Source: Hirundichthys speculiger (taxonomy: Eukaryota > Chordata > Actinopteri > Beloniformes > Exocoetidae). Taken from it: a stretch of DNA of 64,000 nt. This document shows, in pieces, positions 58,801-64,000 of the stretch; positions within the stretch are counted from its first letter, which is position 1, and each line of letters starts with the position of its first letter. Under the pieces are notes generated by a model. The model saw only the letters and a program-made list of their open reading frames with translations. It was not told where the DNA came from and did not search any database. The stretch lies in NCBI GenBank assembly GCA_018398805.1, contig JAGFBZ010000853.1, positions 1,054,655-1,118,654 on the forward strand, given 5' to 3'. The translations under genes were made by a program, and so were the position numbers.

Positions 58801-59658
58801 AAGATTTCAAACAGACTTAAAATCAATAAGAACAGCTAAGAAATACATAAATGAATGACTATACAATTACATGAACAACTTAGAATAAATAAATAAGTAA
58901 TTAAGCATGAAATGAATATAAATAAAATTAGTTATCCATCCATCCATTATCTATACCCGTTTCATCCTCTGAAGGGTCACGGGGTAAAATTAGTTATATA
59001 AATTAAAAACAAAAAGGTATAAATACAATTTAACTATAAGCCAAGTTAAAAAGGAAGGTCTGGAGCTTCCCTTTAAAAGCATCAACAGTCTCAGGTCCTC
59101 AGGTAGGCTGCTCCTGAGTCTGGGGCCGTAATGATTAAACGACCAAAGGTTTCACACTGTCTCTTATGATAGAACTGGGACGTTTTTCCACTTAAGCATA
59201 GTTAAACGAACCTGTTTTGTCCTTTTAACCTCACCTTCTCATTTTGAAGACCATCTCTGGGCCCCACTTCCACTATTTTAACCTTCTCTGGGAGAGCCTG
59301 GCCTTCTCTTTCACCAGCCTAAAGAAAATCCCCACACACCAAAAACAAATAACAAGGAGTGTAAAGAAGTCACAGCTGGGTTATTTTTGTTTTGTTTTTC
59401 TTTTTTCATTACGAGAAGCCAGAGTGACCTGTTTGATTAGCGGACAAAAACATCTTAAACTACAGAGGCCATTAACAGGTACGTGACAACCAGTAATAAT
59501 CTTCCTGTCTGCAAAACGTGCTCGTAACAAACGTCCTGGAAGTAAAACACAAAAACACTCACCGCTTTAAACTTGGCCGCGGAGCTAAAGGCCAGGTACT
59601 GTTGACCCATTACTGAGCTGAAAGCGCCTCTGTTGACAAGTCTCATGACGGCCGCCAT
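55873..59658 (-). CDS. hmgcl: Hydroxymethylglutaryl-CoA lyase, mitochondrial
   Basis: Cleaves HMG-CoA to acetoacetate and acetyl-CoA, the last step of ketogenesis and leucine breakdown. Nine minus-strand exons: 59563-59658, 59235-59318, 58028-58135, 57805-57900, 57537-57685, 57379-57442, 57083-57271, 56812-56937 and 55873-55974. They total 1014 nt = 337 aa (human 325). The N-terminal [20 protein letters not shown] is basic, without acidic residues, as in a mitochondrial presequence. The TIM-barrel starts [16 protein letters not shown] (catalytic Arg-Asp). Then come [47 protein letters not shown], the metal-binding [16 protein letters not shown], and the HMG-CoA lyase signature with the active-site cysteine in [16 protein letters not shown]. 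It ends [11 protein letters not shown]; the CKL terminus is a peroxisomal PTS1-like signal known in this enzyme. All junctions are GT-AG. Confidence 0.96.
58245..59185. repeat. Composite dispersed repeats in hmgcl intron 2
   Basis: AATCAAATCAAATAAAATTA near the left, AGCCCTTTTCATAC, and AAAGTGCTTTACATAA begin a repeat commonly met in fish genomes. A C-rich and CA-rich stretch follows (58430-58490). At 58932-58985 comes CATCCATCCATTATCTATAC with GGGTCACGGGGT, and at 59050-59160 the tail TCAGGTAGGCTGCTCCTGAG. I read this as two or more overlapping retroelement-derived repeats. Confidence 0.55.
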
Positions 59659-59671
59659 GACAGTCCAGCCT

Positions 59672-59685
59672 CCAATGTGACGTCA
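59672..59685 (-). promoter_or_regulatory. hmgcl: hmgcl promoter CCAAT and palindromic CRE
   Basis: CCAAT at 59672-59676 is followed at once by TGACGTCA (59678-59685), a full CREB/ATF palindrome, 14-27 bases upstream of the ATG. So close to the start codon, it probably lies at or near the transcription start. Fasting-induced cAMP control would suit a ketogenic gene, but this is inference. Confidence 0.45.
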
Positions 59686-59689
59686 CGAG

Positions 59690-61434
59690 GAGTCGGTTTA
59701 AAAAAGAAAAAAAGCATCACTTCAGCGCCATCTTTGGATGGGACACTGAAATGAAAAATAATTCTTACAGTTTAAATTTAGTGTTTTTATTTTCACCCTG
59801 TATATACTTTACAGTCGTCTCTCAAAATGAATCCCACTTTTTATAAAGTTAGGCTAGTCATAAAGTTAAACTAGTCAATTATTAATGATGACTGTATTAC
59901 TTCAAATTAAAGAATAAAGATTTCTTATACCTTTCTTGCAATTACACATTAAACATTATCCTTGTAAATGGCTGCTAGTGCTACTGAGGATCCCAGCACT
60001 TGTAAAGAAATTAAAAAATGTAGCTACTATCCCCATGATGCATAGTTAAATCCAAACTAGCAGAGAAATCAGTGACATTGGCTTTTCACATGTGAAACCC
60101 AGATGCTTACGATCAGAAGAGGTCACCGAGTACTTTTACTGAAGCTGACTACTTATATTCAGTTTTTAGGTCCTTGTAGATCTGCTTTACTGGAGTATTC
60201 TATTATATTGTACTTTACGTACAATACTTTACATATTCAACTACATTTATTTAGCTTTTTTGTAGATTATAGTTCATAGAATTGGCCTCTTACAAAATGT
60301 ATGAGTATGCAGGACTAGATTGGCCTCTTACAAAAGTCATTGTGTGGTAAAGGTCGTAATTCAGGTGAGTATGTTATGTAAAAAGCTGCACCATATGACA
60401 ATTCCCCTACAAAGATTTAATTTAATAATTGTGTCTTAAGTGTCTCATCAAAATAGCAAACGTTAGAGAAAAAGCACTACCAGAACCACTGATCATCTCC
60501 CCACTCCTGAAATGAATCTATTGTTCCTGTATGTTTATAAAGAACTTAGAACAGCACCAAGCCAAGCAAAAACTCTATAAAACTCCTAAAGTAAAATGAC
60601 CCAGAGATATGTGTATAATTTTTTCTTTTTACTATTACTTTGAAAAACTTCTGAGAATAGCACTAATATTATGAGCATTTAAGTGGTCTGTTGGAAAATC
60701 AAATAACAGATCTAACAGTGTGATAGTGATTATTTTATACTGTTTGAATTTTATACCATTTGAATGATTTCAAACATTAAAGAATTCTCTTAAAGACAAG
60801 ACACAAAGTGAGTGAAAGTTGAATCCTTAATTTGACAGCCAGCACCATTGCCCCCACCCATGAAGAAGATTAAAAGAGCAGTTGTATAAAAATATCTTTA
60901 ATGAGTCAAAAACTTTAACAATAATAATAATAATAATAAAAACAAATAAATTATAAAATGCTTGGATAGTAGTGCATATAAGCAACCACTAAAAGCATTG
61001 CAACAGACAGACACTGAAAAGTCTTTTTGTTTATGCTCCCTTAACGAAGGAAACTAGTAGCTGGTCTGTGTCACTTCGTCTGGCTTAAATGCCAACAGAA
61101 AGTTCCAAGCAGCTACAAAGATGTTGTGATTTTTCATGCATGAAGACAAAAAATATTTATTGAAAATGGTAAATCTAACTAAACAAAAGGAAAAACCTAA
61201 CATGCATGTTTTGAATACTGCATAACTTTAGGAAGATCAACATAAAGCTCCGTTTGTGGCACAATCTCGTTTAAATTAAAGAATGACCAGCTGCATTTAA
61301 GTAACAGACTACTAATACATCATAAATGTTTAAATTTACATCACTGGTTCCCATATTTTATGCATAAATTCTCTTTGATGGCTTGAGCACACACACATGC
61401 AGAGTAAATATGTCTGCACACATTTGGTCCTATT
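59690..61434. other. Spacer upstream of hmgcl and zbtb8a 3' UTR
   Basis: AT-rich, with an (AAT)n run near 60920-60938. The right part should be the zbtb8a 3' UTR. TTTATT at about 61154 (AATAAA on the minus strand) is one candidate poly(A) signal. GGCCTCTTACAAAA occurs twice (about 60285 and 60321). No gene seen. Confidence 0.45.
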
Positions 61435-63091
61435 TCACTGCAGCTCCTCATCACTGTCGTCCACTTGTTGGATGATGAGGTCTGCCCCCGAGTCTTCAGC
61501 CAGGTCGTCATCATCATTTACCATCCAGTTACTCTTGATGTCCCCTTCCTCCTCCCCATCCACACCCAGTAACAGGGCTGGCTCCTCGTTGGATCCCTCC
61601 AGATTGTCCATAGGGATGTCGTCACAGCCCACTTCCTGGATGCAGGCAGTGCACATACGGTACCGCCGCGTACCCTCACATACCACATGACCAGTCTCCT
61701 CTGTGACCTGACACTTGCACTTCCTGCACACCAGCTTCCTGGCTTGGTGGATCTGTGAAGACGCAAACAGAGAAAGAGCAAATAAAAATGTATTTGAGTA
61801 TGCCTGTGTATGAGTATGCAGGACTAAACATCAATGTTGATATCCCTCCAGGTGTCGAATAGACCTACAGTCTCAAAGTGGCTGCGGAGATGCTCAAGGC
61901 GAGTGAAGCGCTTGTTGCAGGCCTGACATGGATACGGCCTCTCCCCTGTGTGACAGCGCAGGTGACGCTTCAGGTCTGCCTTCCTCTTCACTGTGTGCGT
62001 ACAAAAGGGGCATTTGAAGCGCATAACTGGGTTGGAATCTACAGAGCGAAAACAAAAAAAATTGTTCAGACACGGCGATTTTCCTCTACTAATCTGGATT
62101 TTCTTTTTCTAATAAATATCAGTCTTTTTTATTATAAACTGCTATCTATTTTCCCACTTCTCTAAAAGGTTAACAAGCGATTGATTTCAGATATACCCAA
62201 CGCACCTTTATTAAAGTGTCCAATAACACCCACGATTGGGGGTAGGGAGGCATAAAGCTCCTCTGCCTTTTCAGCTTTTTGTGTTCTTGCTTCCTGAATG
62301 TCCAGGTCTTCATGCTGGCTGGAGCGAGTGCTGTTCGGTGTTCTCCGTTTAGTACCGCCTCTTCCACGTCGGCGCTCCGATCCAGGTAATGTGTACAGGG
62401 GGTCCTGAGGATCCTGCAGCTCATCTGCCTCTGCACTGAGCTCATTAGCAGGGCTGTTTGGATTAGTCTTCAGGGCCGGGGCAGAAGTGTCCTGGTCCAG
62501 ATCTTTCCCCACGAACCCAGTTTGTGATCTGGAATTGTCACGGGTCCAGAGCGCCGGTGGAGGGCTGACAGAGCAGGGGCCTTGCTGCTGCTGCTCTGTG
62601 GACTCCTCTCCTGCTCCGCTAGTAAAACTGCAGGTCTCAGACAGGTTGAGGCAGCGATCACTGTCTTCATCTTTCACGCTGATGTCCAGGGAAGATTTGA
62701 TGAAGTTCTTGCAGTAGTTTATGACATTGTTCATCTGCAAGTAGCTCGCTGCAGACATGACCTCAATCACATTATGGCTAGTGAGGTCCAGCTGGCCAGA
62801 GTAGATGAAATCCAGGATGACGGTGAAAGTCTCTGGGCTAAAAACATCAAAAGTGGCACTGACAGCGTCGGACAGCCCCTCCGGCCCCTGGGACAGCAGC
62901 ATGCGGAAGTAGCCACTGCTGGCAAACAAGACGTTGCGGTGGGCCCTGAAGAGCTGGCCCTCCACCAGCACGCTGCAATCACAGAAAAGTTCCTGGTGGC
63001 GCTGCTGGTTCAGCTGCTTCAGCAGGTTACTTTGGTGAGATACTGTGATGTCGGCCGTGTTGAACCACCTCTGAGGCTGCCTGCAGGACAC
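61435..63091 (-). CDS. zbtb8a: BTB/POZ and two-finger C2H2 protein, ZBTB8A-like
   Basis: A nuclear transcription-regulator family. Three coding exons on the minus strand: 62206-63091, 61869-62038 and 61435-61752 (TGA). They total 1374 nt = 457 aa. The BTB domain (residues ~20-135) has [49 protein letters not shown] and [15 protein letters not shown] low-complexity acidic and S/P-rich linker with a basic GRGGTKRRT follows. Two C2H2 fingers ([20 protein letters not shown] and [20 protein letters not shown]) come next. After them are a CRKCKCQV...CTACIQEVG cysteine cluster and an acidic tail, [15 protein letters not shown]. The [20 protein letters not shown] run and the VIQQVDDSEEE-like end fit ZBTB8A rather than ZBTB8B. 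I start at the only in-frame Met before the BTB domain. It adds about 17 residues absent in human ZBTB8A, and its codons abut a CTGCAG that could be an acceptor, so the true start may be in an upstream exon. Confidence 0.9.
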
Positions 63092-63299
63092 ATGACAGCA
63101 TTCTCACTGTTTGTGAATGCAACACAGACTGATTTCATATTCAAGGAAATCGATTTAGAGGGGCCTTGAGAACATTGTGGACAATAATTTATGAACCCAA
63201 ATCATTCCCTTCCCCCGACCACAAATTATAATGCTTAAATTTTGCATTCATGTTTAAAATCAGCTGACAAGTAGAAATGCTTTAACCAAAGTACAGCTA

Positions 63300-63625
63300 C
63301 CAAACTCCTGCCAGATTTTGTCTGAATAACACTCCCCACTCCAAGTGAGCCATGTGGGCCCCAACAGGATTAAAAGTGAGCTATTTGGGTACAGAGTAGG
63401 TTTTGGCTTAAAATGGGCAAATGGCACGGGTCCCATGTGGTTTCAATGTTATGGGCCTCAAACGGGAAGCCTATAGGGGCAAAATGTACAAGCCCATGAG
63501 GAATACAAGTGGACTCAAAGGACATGCGCTAAGAGAGGGGCAAAATGTGTGGGTACCATATAGTTTTAGTAACATATGACCTGGACAAGTCCATGTGGGA
63601 CCCATTTTGTAGTCCATTCTTTAGA
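63300..63625. repeat. Degenerate short-period repeat upstream of zbtb8a
   Basis: Words such as CCATGTGG, GGGCC, AAAATG and CAAGTGGAC recur every 20-40 bases (for example near 63350, 63435, 63470, 63490 and 63590). It resembles an old tandem or palindromic repeat whose units have drifted. Confidence 0.4.
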
Positions 63626-63637
63626 ATCCCACATATA

Positions 63638-63716
63638 AATGCACCCCCCCCCCCATAAATAAATAAATAAATAAAAAACAAAAAAATAAATATTTTTTAT
63701 TTATTTATTTATTTAA
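63638..63716. repeat. C-run with (ATAA)n / (TTAT)n inverted microsatellite
   Basis: A C13-like run is followed by (AAAT)n and then its complement (TTTA)n. The two arms can pair into an AT hairpin. Confidence 0.85.
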
Positions 63717-64000
63717 ACTTTTTTAATACCTATAACAATAACGCCCCATTGATCTATCAATTATCGTCTCTGCACTGGACCACCTCCAACCCCGCTGATG
63801 GCCCGCCCACCCCAGTTCATTCTGCATTGTGATTGGCTGGGATATCCATCACTAAAAATATTCGTTTTTGATGTGTCACACCCGACTCCAGTCAGAGAGC
63901 ATCGGGTGACAAACCCTTTAATTATCTCTGCTTGCTGGGTTCAAAGCACGAAAGAAATCCCTGATGAGTCAAACATATCAGACTGTTGGGGGGAGCGGGG
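63717..64000. other. Window end, possibly zbtb8a upstream region
   Basis: Moderately GC-rich, with GTGATTGGCTGGGA (an inverted CCAAT box, ATTGG at 63832) and ATGAGTCA at 63963-63970, an AP-1-like site. No coding exon recognised. Confidence 0.35.

Noticed and set aside
62582..63169. 195-codon plus-strand frame
   Set aside because: Antisense shadow of the BTB exon of zbtb8a.

Overview
This window is nuclear DNA from a ray-finned (teleost) fish. All recognisable genes are vertebrate, they are split by spliceosomal introns, and the spacers carry fish-type transposon debris (hAT, Tc1/mariner, pogo-like, tRNA-derived SINE), microsatellites and minisatellites. There are no bacterial-type operons, ribosome binding sites, CRISPR arrays or viral genes. 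I rebuilt every gene from exon translations and GT/GC-AG junctions. For all but one, the summed exon length is a multiple of three and gives a full-length family member (lck is cut by the window edge).

Layout, left to right. 1-5.9 kb: the last four coding exons of the T-cell Src-family kinase lck (+). 7.2-12.5 kb: the histone deacetylase hdac1 (+), with a hAT fossil in one intron and a one-base deletion that breaks the reading frame in one exon. 13.9-17.0 kb: krtcap3 (-), convergent with hdac1. 17.8-20.6 kb: a ZP3-type egg-envelope gene (+) with an unusually long C-terminal tail. 20.6-24.2 kb: a repeat-rich gap holding a 21-bp phased ACTAGT array and a dead pogo-like transposon split by a 23-bp minisatellite. 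24.8-34.6 kb: pabpc4 (+), with a TATA box, a probable TOP start and an A-rich 5' leader. 36.5-45.0 kb: the spliceosomal cyclophilin ppie (+), whose introns carry a Tc1-like and a hAT-like element. 46.0-47.5 kb and 51.6-53.7 kb: two tandem beta connexins, gjb4-like and gjb3-like (+). 55.9-59.7 kb: mitochondrial HMG-CoA lyase, hmgcl (-). 61.4-63.1 kb: the BTB zinc-finger gene zbtb8a (-).

The genes share no single pathway; they are a syntenic block. Most have human counterparts on the short arm of chromosome 1 (LCK-HDAC1-ZBTB8A, GJB4-GJB3, PABPC4-PPIE, HMGCL), but over a much larger distance there; krtcap3 is an outsider to that block. The lck-hdac1 pair and the connexin pair are the parts most clearly conserved in order.

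I found no convincing new multi-gene system. The observations most worth checking are the hdac1 frameshift, the 21-bp ACTAGT array, the minisatellite inside the pogo-like fossil, the predicted translational control region of pabpc4, and the long acidic tail of the ZP3-type protein.
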